Shown in pieces: positions 8,276-16,081 of a stretch of DNA of 43,207 nucleotides. Source of the stretch: an uncultured bacterium (lineage in GTDB: Bacteria; Bacillota; Clostridia; Lachnospirales; Lachnospiraceae); assembly GCA_947175015.1 (NCBI GenBank), contig CAMWLE010000022.1:1-43207 (forward strand). The letters run 5' to 3'. Numbering within the stretch: the stretch's first letter is position 1; every line of letters starts with the position of its first letter. Below the pieces are notes generated by a model. The model ran no database searches and had not been told where the DNA came from. It was given only the letters and a program-made list of their open reading frames with translations. Both the position numbers and the translations under genes were made by a program.

Positions 8276-9510
8276 ACAGAAAACAGTATGAAGCAATGAG
8301 GAAACAGATGATGGCCGAAGCGCAAAAGCTGCTGGATGAGGGCAAGGTGGATGAGGCAAATGCAAAAATGGAAGAGGTGAAACAGCTTGACCAGCAATGG
8401 GATGCCATTGCACAGGCTGCAGCAAATTTCCAGGCGTTAAACAACATCCAGGCGCCGCCTGCATGGGGAGAAATTCCTGTGCAGGATTCTTTTGGCGGTG
8501 ACGGAATGCAGAATGAAGATTCTAAGGTGGTGCAGGCATGGAAATCAGAGGAATACAAAAACGCATGGGCCAAGACCCTGATGGGCAGACCGTTGAATAT
8601 CACTGAAAATGAGAAGTTCCGCCTGGTCAATGAGGCGTACACACACACTACCAAGAATACCTCAATTGTAATTCCTGAGACAGTGACCAGAGGGATATGG
8701 GAAATGGTAGGAGAATATTATCCATATTTTTCTGATGTGCTTAAAACCTATGTGAATGGGTTACTTACCATGATTCAGGAGGATACATCGTCAGATGCGC
8801 AATGGTACGATGAAGAAACAAAGACGAATGATGGGAAGGAAACATTCAAGGAGTTTAAACTCAGCGGATGTGAGCTATCGAGGGCGATCACCATATCATG
8901 GAAGCTCAAGGAGATGGCGATTGAGGATTTTATCCCATACATTCAGAGGAAGATGGCGAAGAAGCTTGGAGCGGCAGCAGGGTATGGCGCAACTCACGGA
9001 AAAGGAGCGAAGGCGGAATCTGGCAAGCCGGAACCCATGGGCACAGTCACGGCATTGCTTGCAGAAGCCGAAAAGCCCCAAGTGGTAGAATATGCTGCAG
9101 GTACAGTTCCGGAGTATGGTGATATTATCAACGCACGCTCCAAAATAAAATCAGGATATGCATCCGGTTTGGCAATTTATGCAAATTCTGTCACAGTTTG
9201 GAAAAAGCTGGCTATGGTTATGGATAAAAACAAACGCCCTCTATTCGTCCCAGACGTAACACATCAGGGACAGTTCAGAATCCTTGGTATTCCGGTTAAG
9301 GAGGATGATTCCATGAAAGATGGTGAAATTCTTTTCTCCAATGCCAACAGTGGGTATCACATGAATATCAATAAGGAAATTAGTATGATGACGGAGGATC
9401 ATGTGAAAGAACGTACTACGGATTATGTAGGATATGGAATCATGGATGGAAATATCATAACAAGCAAGGCACATGTCCTTCTTATAGAGGCATCTGTGGA
9501 CAGTGAGTAG
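8272..9510 (+). CDS. Major capsid protein (HK97 fold)
   Basis: A 412-residue capsid precursor. Residues 1 to about 55 are a charged, Gln/Glu-rich helical delta domain, which acts as the internal scaffold and is normally removed by the protease. The remainder matches HK97-like capsid proteins (VIPETVTRGIWEMV, SGCELSRAITISWKLKEM, YANSVTVWKKLAMV, a glycine-rich ILGIPVKEDD segment). ATG 8272 follows GAGAGGAGA and overlaps the protease stop. The predicted cleavage would be near residues 55-100, but the exact site cannot be read from sequence. Confidence 0.93.
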   Translation: MNRKQYEAMRKQMMAEAQKLLDEGKVDEANAKMEEVKQLDQQWDAIAQAAANFQALNNIQAPPAWGEIPVQDSFGGDGMQNEDSKVVQAWKSEEYKNAWAKTLMGRPLNITENEKFRLVNEAYTHTTKNTSIVIPETVTRGIWEMVGEYYPYFSDVLKTYVNGLLTMIQEDTSSDAQWYDEETKTNDGKETFKEFKLSGCELSRAITISWKLKEMAIEDFIPYIQRKMAKKLGAAAGYGATHGKGAKAESGKPEPMGTVTALLAEAEKPQVVEYAAGTVPEYGDIINARSKIKSGYASGLAIYANSVTVWKKLAMVMDKNKRPLFVPDVTHQGQFRILGIPVKEDDSMKDGEILFSNANSGYHMNINKEISMMTEDHVKERTTDYVGYGIMDGNIITSKAHVLLIEASVDSE

Positions 9511-9526
9511 AATGGAGGCAGGCACC

Positions 9527-9799
9527 ATGATATCTGTTGAGCAGGTGAGGAATTCAATGCGGATCTCTCATACTTTTCTGGATTGCGACGTCGCAAATAA
9601 TATCGATGCTGCCCGGCTTGATATGCGCCGGGTGGGAATTGATATTGAGAAGGATGATGCGCTTATGGACAAGGCTGTGGAATTGTATTGTAAGGCGCAG
9701 TTTGATTATCTGGGGAGAGGAGAGCAGTTTCAGCAAAATTATGAGAAAATGAGGGATGCAATGAGCATGGCGGAGGAATATAAATGCGTGACGAAGTAA
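9527..9799 (+). CDS. Head-tail connector (gp6-like)
   Basis: A 90-residue, all-helical protein that fits the gp6/gp15-type connector attaching below the portal: VRNSMRISHTFLDCDVANNI, then DMRRVGIDIEKDD and AVELYCKAQFDYLG. GGAGG at 9514-9518 supports ATG 9527; the longer frame begins inside the capsid gene. The coding region contains a 14-bp perfect palindrome at 9583-9596. Gene order (after capsid, before the head-tail adaptor) supports the role. Confidence 0.82.
   Translation: MISVEQVRNSMRISHTFLDCDVANNIDAARLDMRRVGIDIEKDDALMDKAVELYCKAQFDYLGRGEQFQQNYEKMRDAMSMAEEYKCVTK
9583..9596. repeat. 14-bp perfect palindrome TTGCGACGTCGCAA
   Basis: A fully self-complementary 14-mer inside the connector gene, encoding part of CDVAN. 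It matches the 2773-2786 inverted repeat except for one central base. These are the only two full copies I found in the window. It may be a regulator-binding site or a chance consequence of codon choice. Confidence 0.4.
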
Positions 9800-10155
9800 T
9801 ATTTTTTATGGATTTAGTGCCTTCTAAAGAGCGTGATGCAAATGGTGATCCAGTGACCAGAGAACAGATATCGGAAATGGTGTATGCTGAAATCAAATCA
9901 ATCGGCCAGTCTGAATTTTATCAGGCGCAGACCGCAGATATCAAGCCGGAGATTAGGTTCAAAATAACAGACTACATGGATTACCAAGGGCAGAAATATC
10001 TTATTCATGAAGGAATAAGATACACTGTTTTGCGAACATATCGAACCAGCGGGAATGAGCTGGAAATAACATGTTATGGAGGTGTGAGGGATGCCATTGC
10101 CGCCGTCAGTAACAAAGACAATCAAAGGAAAGTTGACAATTGTATCAAGCATTGA
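9784..10155 (+). CDS. Head-tail adaptor / head closure protein
   Basis: A 123-residue protein of the SPP1 gp16-like head closure type. The family pattern is visible: an N-terminal strand ending in a DxxGDPV-like turn (RDANGDPVTREQI), the conserved AEIKSIGQSEFYQA segment, then FKITDYMDYQGQKYLIHEG and a Tyr-rich strand GIRYTVLRTYRTSG. It starts 16 bases inside the connector gene and ends inside the next gene. Its likely position is between connector and tail terminator in the virion neck. Confidence 0.82.
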   Translation: MRDEVIFFMDLVPSKERDANGDPVTREQISEMVYAEIKSIGQSEFYQAQTADIKPEIRFKITDYMDYQGQKYLIHEGIRYTVLRTYRTSGNELEITCYGGVRDAIAAVSNKDNQRKVDNCIKH

Positions 10156-10576
10156 CAGATGTTCCTACACAATAAAAGAGCTTTCTATAGCAGCACTCAG
10201 GGATGTAGGACAATATATCTGCATAACAGCTAATATAACAGCCCAAAAGTTATACCATGGCAGTATGCAGAAATCAAAACGGGTCAGCGGGCTCAAGAAG
10301 GCTTTCCAATACTGGGCAAGGCGCCGGGAAGTGGATCTGCAGGTAGGAATCGTGCATGATACATGGTATGGTGTTCAACAGGAGCTTGGAACTTCAGGAA
10401 GCAGGAACCGGGGGCCTAGCAATATGAAAAAGCACGGGATTTTGACTAATACTGTATATGAGAATATTCCTACAATCATCAAGATAGAGAGCCAGTATTT
10501 ATCTGCGCTGGAAGATGAAGCAAGGGCTCTGGCATTGATCAGCGGCGAAGACTATGAAGGCGGTGAAGATGAATGA
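10091..10576 (+). CDS. HK97 gp10-like tail completion protein
   Basis: A 161-residue protein in the gp10 position. It has an N-terminal helical region (YTIKELSIAALRDVGQYICI, then a KLYHGS segment), a central VDLQVGI...WYGVQQELGTSGS that matches the family's conserved strand and loop where xxEFGT is usual, and a C-terminal acidic helix. GGAGGTG precedes ATG 10091. It overlaps the adaptor gene by 65 nt in a different frame. Its neck or tail completion role is inferred from family and order. Confidence 0.75.
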   Translation: MPLPPSVTKTIKGKLTIVSSIDRCSYTIKELSIAALRDVGQYICITANITAQKLYHGSMQKSKRVSGLKKAFQYWARRREVDLQVGIVHDTWYGVQQELGTSGSRNRGPSNMKKHGILTNTVYENIPTIIKIESQYLSALEDEARALALISGEDYEGGEDE

Positions 10577-10926
10577 GCATTGCGCTGAAGAACGAATTGG
10601 AGCAGCTCACAGGAGCATTTTACGAGGAAGCGCCGGCGGATGCCGATTATCCATATATGGTTTTTTCATCAAAGCGGCTGTCTGAAAATTGTGGGAAGCA
10701 GATCTATTCTCTGGAAATCAACGCATGGGACCAGAATGAATATTATTCCAGGGCAGAAAACATGATGGATGAACTGGAAAAGAAACTGCACCAATGTGTC
10801 CATGTGACGGAGCGATTCCTGATACGCATATTCAAGGGGATGAGACAGAATGTATCAGATCCAGACAAAACCATAAAGAGGGTAAGGGAACAATTTGAAA
10901 TGCATGTATTTGAAAAGGAGACATGA
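10573..10926 (+). CDS. Tail terminator / minor tail protein
   Basis: A 117-residue alpha/beta protein directly before the tail tube gene, where siphoviruses encode the tail terminator. It has YPYMVFSSKRLSEN and SLEINAWDQNEYYSRAENMM, in the DUF3168/gp17 style: an early PYMVF strand, an EINAWD strand, then a long helix. It starts by ATGA overlap with the preceding gene. The terminator would cap the tail tube and join it to the neck. Confidence 0.72.
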   Translation: MSIALKNELEQLTGAFYEEAPADADYPYMVFSSKRLSENCGKQIYSLEINAWDQNEYYSRAENMMDELEKKLHQCVHVTERFLIRIFKGMRQNVSDPDKTIKRVREQFEMHVFEKET

Positions 10927-10929
10927 GGC

Positions 10930-11565
10930 ATGGGAAAAAAGAAAGCATTTTCCGGATTTACAAAGAATACACCGGAGCGCCTGTTATTGGATGCAGGTGC
11001 TTTTTTTAAGGATTTTATTTATGAGGAAGGCGGAACATCCAATGATACATTTGATTCTGCCGTAGTAGCGGGAAAATTAATCGGAGCCACCAAAGGGGGA
11101 GGTGAATTCTCAGCAACTCCGGCGATTCGGCAGATTGAAGTAGATGGCGTCAAAGGACGTGCAAAAGGCCTTGAAGTAATAGATTCATGGGATGTGTATC
11201 TGAAAGCTACTGTGCTTGAAACCACAACGGAATCTATCAAGGCTGCATTGAGTGCTGCCACGGTAGATACGTTGTCGGATACCGAATATGATGTGATTAC
11301 AGGAAATGCGGCAATTGAATTGACGGATTACGTTGATAATGTAACATGGGTTGGGACGTTGAGCGGAAGCGATAAACCTGTAATCATACAGGTGTACAAT
11401 GGCTTGAACACAGAAGGACTGAAGCTGACGGTGCAGGATAAGGGCGAAGCCACAATTCCCATGACCTTCTATGGGCATTATACATTTGATGATCTGGACA
11501 GTCCGCCCTTTAAAATCTTATATCCGAAAAAGCATCCAGTGAGTATGGAGGAAGGTGAATCATGA
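10930..11565 (+). CDS. Major tail tube protein (phi13 family)
   Basis: A 211-residue tail tube protein. The N-terminus (NTPERLLLDAGAFFKDF) and the GATKGGGEFSATPAIRQIEV segment followed by GVKGRAKGLEVID are characteristic of the phi13-type major tail protein. The C-terminal part (GEATIPMTFYGHYT) matches the end of the fold. It is preceded by AAGGAG with 9-nt spacing. It directly precedes the tail chaperone pair and tape measure, as expected. No immunoglobulin-like extra domain is attached. Confidence 0.9.
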   Translation: MGKKKAFSGFTKNTPERLLLDAGAFFKDFIYEEGGTSNDTFDSAVVAGKLIGATKGGGEFSATPAIRQIEVDGVKGRAKGLEVIDSWDVYLKATVLETTTESIKAALSAATVDTLSDTEYDVITGNAAIELTDYVDNVTWVGTLSGSDKPVIIQVYNGLNTEGLKLTVQDKGEATIPMTFYGHYTFDDLDSPPFKILYPKKHPVSMEEGES

Positions 11566-11939
11566 GAAAAATTAACACTGAGGATGTTTTCAAGATGGCA
11601 CGCCTGATTAGGAAAGGGAATATCGTCCAGATAATTAAAAACGCATATGCTGCAGGCAAGAAAGTCAAAGACCGGGAAGCAGACGGGAAAACAGTGGAAG
11701 AAGCAGCAGGGCAGATAGGAATTGATGTGTTCATGGACATCATGAGTTCCTGTACAGAGCCTGAAATAGAAGAATCATTCTATGAATTGTTTTCAGGTAT
11801 CTGCGAGAAAAGTCCTGACGATATCAGGACGCAATCCTTGGAAACTACAATTGAGGATATCAAGAAAATCTGTAAGGAGAATAATATCCTAAATTTTTTC
11901 AAGTCAGCATCCAGTTTGAGCGAGAAGGTACAAGGCTAA
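11562..11939 (+). CDS. Tail assembly chaperone gpG
   Basis: A 125-residue helical protein in the gpG position between tube and tape measure. The start MRKINTEDVFKMARLIRKGN and the DVFMDIMSS...FYELFSGICEKSPDDI core fit the phi13-type chaperone. It overlaps the tube gene's stop by four bases. Near the 3' end a slippery run at 11891-11900 lets part of the ribosomes move back one base and enter the downstream frame, making a longer gpGT. Chaperones of this class coat the tape measure protein before tube assembly and are absent from the virion. Confidence 0.85.
   Translation: MRKINTEDVFKMARLIRKGNIVQIIKNAYAAGKKVKDREADGKTVEEAAGQIGIDVFMDIMSSCTEPEIEESFYELFSGICEKSPDDIRTQSLETTIEDIKKICKENNILNFFKSASSLSEKVQG
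11891..11900 (+). other. -1 programmed frameshift site AAATTTTTTC
   Basis: In the gpG frame the codons read AAT TTT TTC, so both A AAT TTT and T TTT TTC fit the X XXY YYZ slippery heptamer. After a -1 slip the frame is open without interruption from 11900 to the stop at 12193. This is the usual mechanism joining gpG to gpT in tailed phages. Which heptamer is used cannot be told. Confidence 0.75.
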
Positions 11940-12193
11940 GAGATCTATTATACAGACGGTATGGAGGAAATGTGAAAGACATTTTTTCCATGCCGTTTTC
12001 TGATGGATGCGAATTGATTGAGTACGCACTGGATGCCGAAGAGGAAGACAAGCAATTTCTTCGATGGGCAATTATGTATCAGGCAGATATGGATTTTGAG
12101 GAATTTAGGCAGAAGATTGGATGCAGAGGCAGAGAGGAAACCCCGCAAACGGCAGCGGATATTTTGAAGAGCGTTAAGGGGATTATAGGATGA
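11900..12193 (+). CDS. gpT part of tail chaperone gpGT (made by frameshift)
   Basis: The -1 frame downstream of the slippery run encodes about 97 residues, giving a gpGT of about 210 residues in all. The stretch RDLLYRRYGGNVKDIFSMPF joins smoothly to the part after 11972 (ALDAEEEDKQFLRWAIMYQA), which has the W-containing helix typical of gpT domains. A GTG at 11972 with GGAGG upstream could allow separate initiation of a 73-residue protein, but the open frame without stops between 11900 and 11972 and the family precedent favour the fusion. It ends five bases before the tape measure start. Confidence 0.75.
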   Translation, partial: QVSIQFEREGTRLRDLLYRRYGGNVKDIFSMPFSDGCELIEYALDAEEEDKQFLRWAIMYQADMDFEEFRQKIGCRGREETPQTAADILKSVKGIIG

Positions 12194-12197
12194 TGGC

Positions 12198-15100
12198 ATG
12201 GAAATATTCAAATTGTTTGGCTCTATTTTTATTGACACGGATGCTGCGGACGAAAGCCTGCATAAGATGGAAAATGCTGCGGAAAAACTTGGAAATGGCA
12301 TTATTTCCATGGGAGATAAGATGTCTGCGGCAGGTAATAAGCTGACATTAGGGGTTACAACTCCGATTTTGGCACTAGGGACGAAGGCTGTGAAGACTGC
12401 CGCAGATTTTGAATCCGCCATGTCCGAAGTTTCTGCCATATCAGGGGCAACAGGAGGTGATCTACAAAAACTGGAATCCTTGGCGAAAAAGATGGGGGAA
12501 ACTACAAAGTTTTCCGCTTCTGAATCTGCGGAAGCACTGAAATATATGGCAATGGCTGGATGGAAGACCGAGGATATGTTGAGTGGACTGGAAGGAATTA
12601 TGAATCTGGCCGCAGCTTCGGGGGAGGAATTGGGAACTACCTCTGATATTGTGACAGATGCATTGACAGCTTTTGGGTTATCAGCAGCAGACAGTGGGCA
12701 TTTTGCGGACCTTCTGGCGAAAGCATCCAGCAATGCAAATACCAATGTCAGTATGATGGGTGAGACATTTAAATATGTGGCGCCAGTGGCCGGAGCATTA
12801 GGGTACAGTGCTGAGGATGTTGCCCTTGCAGTCGGGTTGATGGCTAACAGCGGCATTAAGGCATCACAGGCAGGTACGTCGTTAAGGGCATCTCTCACAA
12901 ACCTGGCAGATCCTACGGATGATATGAGGACGCTGATGGTTGCCCTGGGGCTGGCTACGGAAGAGACAGCTACTATTATAGATGATGGAAAGCTACAGAA
13001 AGCCCAAATCAAGGTTGAAAACAAAACACTTGATATGGAAAAGGCTCAGATTAAATATAATGATGCTGTTGCCAAGTACGGAGCTAATTCCTCACAAGCA
13101 CAGACAGCCGCAATCAATCTTGCCAAAGCAGAGAATGCGTTGGAAGAGGCTGTTTCCGCTCTGGAAGCTGCCCGGCAGGGAGAAATGAAGACAACGGGAA
13201 TTAACAATATGCTTCTTACGGACGGAGAGGGAAAGATGAAATCCTTCCGCGAAGTAATGAAGACACTGCGGGAAGCGTTCAGGGATCTGTCCGAAGAAGA
13301 ACAGGCGCAGGCGGCATCTACACTATTTGGGAAGCAGGCAATGTCGGGAATGCTGGCAATTATCAATGCGAGTGAAGAGGATTTCAACAAGCTGGCCGCT
13401 TCAATTGATTCGGCAGACGGAGCGGCAAAAGAAATGGCAGATACCATGAATGATAATCTGAGTGGTCAAATCACGTTGCTGAAATCGCAGCTTGAGGCGA
13501 TATTCATCCAGTTTGCGGAGTTGATTATGCCATACTTGAAAGAAGGATTGGAATGGCTATCGAAAGTGCTGACATACATATCGAACCTGGATGAGGGGAC
13601 TAAAAGCATGATCATCAGGATTGGATTGCTGGCAGCAGCCATAGGTCCGGTGCTGTCTCTTCTGGGGAAAGGGGTGTCAGCCGTAGGCACTGTGATTACT
13701 GTGGGCAGTAAATTATTTGGTGGGATAGGAAGTATCATTAAAGTTGGAGGTTTATTGTCCGGAGGAATAACCAAGGTAATTGGATTAATCGGCGGCATCA
13801 TTAAGGCTGTTGGAGCCTTCATTCCTGCCCTTGCAGGCATTGCACCGCCCGTCTTGGCAGTGATAGCAGTTATTGGAGCATTGGTCTTAGCCGGTGTCGC
13901 GCTGTGTAAAAATTGGGATAAGGTATCGGCATTTATAAAAGAGTGCTGGGAAGGCATCAAGAATTTCTTTGGCGGTATCGGCGAGGCCATTTGCGGTATT
14001 TTTCAAGGAATCGGTGAGTTTGTTGGCAACGTTTTTCAAGGAATCGGAGAAGCAGCGAAATTCTTGATGAACGGATTGAATCAAGTCATAGAGTTCGGCA
14101 GGGAGTGTTTTGGAGGTTTCAAGGATTTCCTTGGAGGGATTGGCAGTGCTATCGGAAATATCTTCCATGGAATCGGAGAAGGCGCAGGGAAGATGAGAGA
14201 TGATGTAGTATCCGGTGTGAATGAAATGAAAGAAGGTGCCGTCCAAAAAGTAACGGAAATGGGAGAAAAGATCGCAACAGGGTTTCAAAACATAAAAGAA
14301 GGCGCAGCGGAAAAAATCCAAGATTTAAAGGAAAAATGGGGTAGAAAATTCACAGAAGCTAGGGAAAAGATTGTGTCCGAAGTTGAGCAAATGAAAGAGA
14401 ACGCTGCTCAGAAAGTGACTGAAATGGGAGAAAAGATTACCACAGGATTCCAGAACATGAAAGAAGGTGCAGCGGAAAAGATTCAGGACCTAAAAGAGAA
14501 ATGGGGCGGAAAATTCACAGAAGCTAGGGAAAAGATTGTGTCCGAAGTTGAGCAAATGAAAGAGAACGCTGCTCAGAAGGTAACGGAAATGGGAGAGAAA
14601 ATCACCACGGGATTCCAGAATATGAAAGAAGGTGCGGCGGAAAAGATTCAAGATTTGAAAGAAAAGTGGGGTGGAAAATTCACAGAAGCCAAGGACAAGA
14701 TTATATCTGAAACAACGGAATTAGGATCGAAGGTAAGTGACCATATTACGCAGTTAAGGGATAATATGGTTGGAAAGATTTCTGATATTGCAGAAAAGGG
14801 CGTGCAAGGCTTTGCGAATCTACGGGAAAGAGGGGCAGAGGCCGTTAATTCCTTGAAAAACGTTGTTGGTGGATGTTTTGAAAATATGGGTTCTTTTGTG
14901 TTTTCAACCTTTGAATCTTTCGGAAGCAGAATTTCATCCATGTTTTCAGGGGTATCGGATGCCGTCAAAGGCATTGTTGACAAAATAAAGGACTTCATGA
15001 ATTTCGACTGGAAGCTCCCCAAGATTAAATTGCCACATTTCTCCGTAGATTGGGACAGCAGTGGTGTGCTTGGAACATTAGCGACTAAGATTGGATTACC

Positions 15101-15452
15101 TGGATTGCCCAAGTTGGATGTGGAATGGTATAAAAGCGGTGGCATTATGATGGAGCCAACTGCTTTTGGTGTCAACCCCTCATCCGGCAAAATGATGGCC
15201 GGAGGCGAAGCCGGACCCGAAGCCATAGCGCCCATTGAACTACTGAAAACATATATTTCAGAGGCAATTGAGGATAGAGACGGGCAACTGTACAGTGTCC
15301 TTTCCTCCATGCTGGATCTGCTGAGAGAATACCTCCCTAAGTATGGCAATATGCAGATGGTATTGGACACTGGAAGACTGGTTGGCAGGATAGCCCAGCC
15401 AATCAATGAAGAACTTGGATGGATTAAGCATAAGAGGGAGCGAGGTAATTGA
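12198..15452 (+). CDS. Phage tail tape measure protein
   Basis: A 1084-residue tape measure that sets tail length and is ejected with DNA. Residues about 60-260 are the conserved TMP core (KTAADFESAMSEVSAISGAT, ALKYMAMAGWKTEDML, GIKASQAGTSLRASLTNLAD). A coiled segment at about 270-330 and a hydrophobic block near 470-570 rich in Gly/Ile/Val follow. Residues 677-841 are three tandem 55-residue repeats of amphipathic helix (EQMKENAAQKVTEMGEKI type). The C-terminus has the PTAFGVNPSSGKMMAGGEAG motif common in TMP ends. No lysozyme or peptidase domain is seen. A 358-residue antisense frame over its 5' half is a shadow. Confidence 0.95.
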   Translation: MEIFKLFGSIFIDTDAADESLHKMENAAEKLGNGIISMGDKMSAAGNKLTLGVTTPILALGTKAVKTAADFESAMSEVSAISGATGGDLQKLESLAKKMGETTKFSASESAEALKYMAMAGWKTEDMLSGLEGIMNLAAASGEELGTTSDIVTDALTAFGLSAADSGHFADLLAKASSNANTNVSMMGETFKYVAPVAGALGYSAEDVALAVGLMANSGIKASQAGTSLRASLTNLADPTDDMRTLMVALGLATEETATIIDDGKLQKAQIKVENKTLDMEKAQIKYNDAVAKYGANSSQAQTAAINLAKAENALEEAVSALEAARQGEMKTTGINNMLLTDGEGKMKSFREVMKTLREAFRDLSEEEQAQAASTLFGKQAMSGMLAIINASEEDFNKLAASIDSADGAAKEMADTMNDNLSGQITLLKSQLEAIFIQFAELIMPYLKEGLEWLSKVLTYISNLDEGTKSMIIRIGLLAAAIGPVLSLLGKGVSAVGTVITVGSKLFGGIGSIIKVGGLLSGGITKVIGLIGGIIKAVGAFIPALAGIAPPVLAVIAVIGALVLAGVALCKNWDKVSAFIKECWEGIKNFFGGIGEAICGIFQGIGEFVGNVFQGIGEAAKFLMNGLNQVIEFGRECFGGFKDFLGGIGSAIGNIFHGIGEGAGKMRDDVVSGVNEMKEGAVQKVTEMGEKIATGFQNIKEGAAEKIQDLKEKWGRKFTEAREKIVSEVEQMKENAAQKVTEMGEKITTGFQNMKEGAAEKIQDLKEKWGGKFTEAREKIVSEVEQMKENAAQKVTEMGEKITTGFQNMKEGAAEKIQDLKEKWGGKFTEAKDKIISETTELGSKVSDHITQLRDNMVGKISDIAEKGVQGFANLRERGAEAVNSLKNVVGGCFENMGSFVFSTFESFGSRISSMFSGVSDAVKGIVDKIKDFMNFDWKLPKIKLPHFSVDWDSSGVLGTLATKIGLPGLPKLDVEWYKSGGIMMEPTAFGVNPSSGKMMAGGEAGPEAIAPIELLKTYISEAIEDRDGQLYSVLSSMLDLLREYLPKYGNMQMVLDTGRLVGRIAQPINEELGWIKHKRERGN
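14226..14720 (+). repeat. Three tandem 165-bp repeats in the tape measure gene
   Basis: Copies begin at 14226, 14391 and 14556, exactly 165 bp (55 codons) apart. Copies 2 and 3 are nearly identical in DNA. Copy 1 is more diverged at its start, and copy 3 diverges in its last ~25 bases. The unit stays in frame and keeps the helical pattern, so copy-number change would lengthen or shorten the tail in fixed steps. Confidence 0.9.
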
Positions 15453-16081
15453 TGTTTGGGGCAGTATTTGGAGACAAGTATACAAGGGAAGATTATGGAG
15501 CAATCATGAATTATGCGAGGATAATTCCTCCAGCGCCTAAAATAAATTATGTAGACATTGCCGGAGGAAATTCTTCATTGGATCTGACAGAGGCACTTGG
15601 CGGAATTGTATATGAGGATGGAAGCATAGAATTTAAGTTTACATTATTTTCACGAGAAGCATTGTCCAGGATGAAAAATGATATACATGGGAAACGTATG
15701 GATATCATACTGGAACGGGAACCTGATTTCTACTATAATGGGCGGATTTCTTGCACCAAGGAAACGCAGGATGGAAGGTTGCATGAGTTATGTCTTACTG
15801 CCCAGGTGTATCCGTACAAATTTGAACGGGTGGAAAGCATTCATGTGGAGACTATGGATGGAAAGGAAAAGGAGATATTGCTGCAAAATGATACAATGCC
15901 CGTCATGCCTAAGATTGTGGTTGAAGGAAATATACGCATAATCCATGAAGGAATCATGTATAAGATGGAAACAGGAGAATACCAGGACCCGGACCTGATG
16001 TTGCATGAGGGAGACAATCGCATCAAGATTTCTGGAAAAGGGAGGGTCAGATTTGCCTACAGGAAGGGGTGGATAATTTGA
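15452..16081 (+). CDS. Distal tail protein (Dit)
   Basis: A 209-residue distal tail protein that forms the hub ring between tail tube and baseplate. The N-terminal part with the conserved block SLDLTEALGGIVYEDGSIEF, the KNDIHGKRMDIILER strand and the FYYNGRIS segment are typical of siphovirus Dit. The C-terminal half is a beta-rich domain (MPVMPKIVVEGNIRIIHEG). It begins at ATG 15452, overlapping the last base of the TMP stop. It lacks any long carbohydrate-binding insertion, so it is a short classical Dit. Confidence 0.88.
   Translation: MFGAVFGDKYTREDYGAIMNYARIIPPAPKINYVDIAGGNSSLDLTEALGGIVYEDGSIEFKFTLFSREALSRMKNDIHGKRMDIILEREPDFYYNGRISCTKETQDGRLHELCLTAQVYPYKFERVESIHVETMDGKEKEILLQNDTMPVMPKIVVEGNIRIIHEGIMYKMETGEYQDPDLMLHEGDNRIKISGKGRVRFAYRKGWII

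Noticed and set aside
11972..12193. Independent 73-residue gene starting at GTG 11972
   Set aside because: The same frame is open back to a slippery run in gpG, and tail chaperones of this type are made by frameshift. The GGAGG near 11962 leaves a little doubt.
11948..13024. 358-residue open frame on the minus strand opposite the tape measure gene
   Set aside because: It lies antisense to a clear tape measure protein, has no ribosome binding site of note and has Ser/Ala-rich composition typical of a mirrored frame.
14226..14720. CRISPR-like or mobile repeat
   Set aside because: The 165-bp units are contiguous, without spacers, and stay in frame with the tape measure protein.
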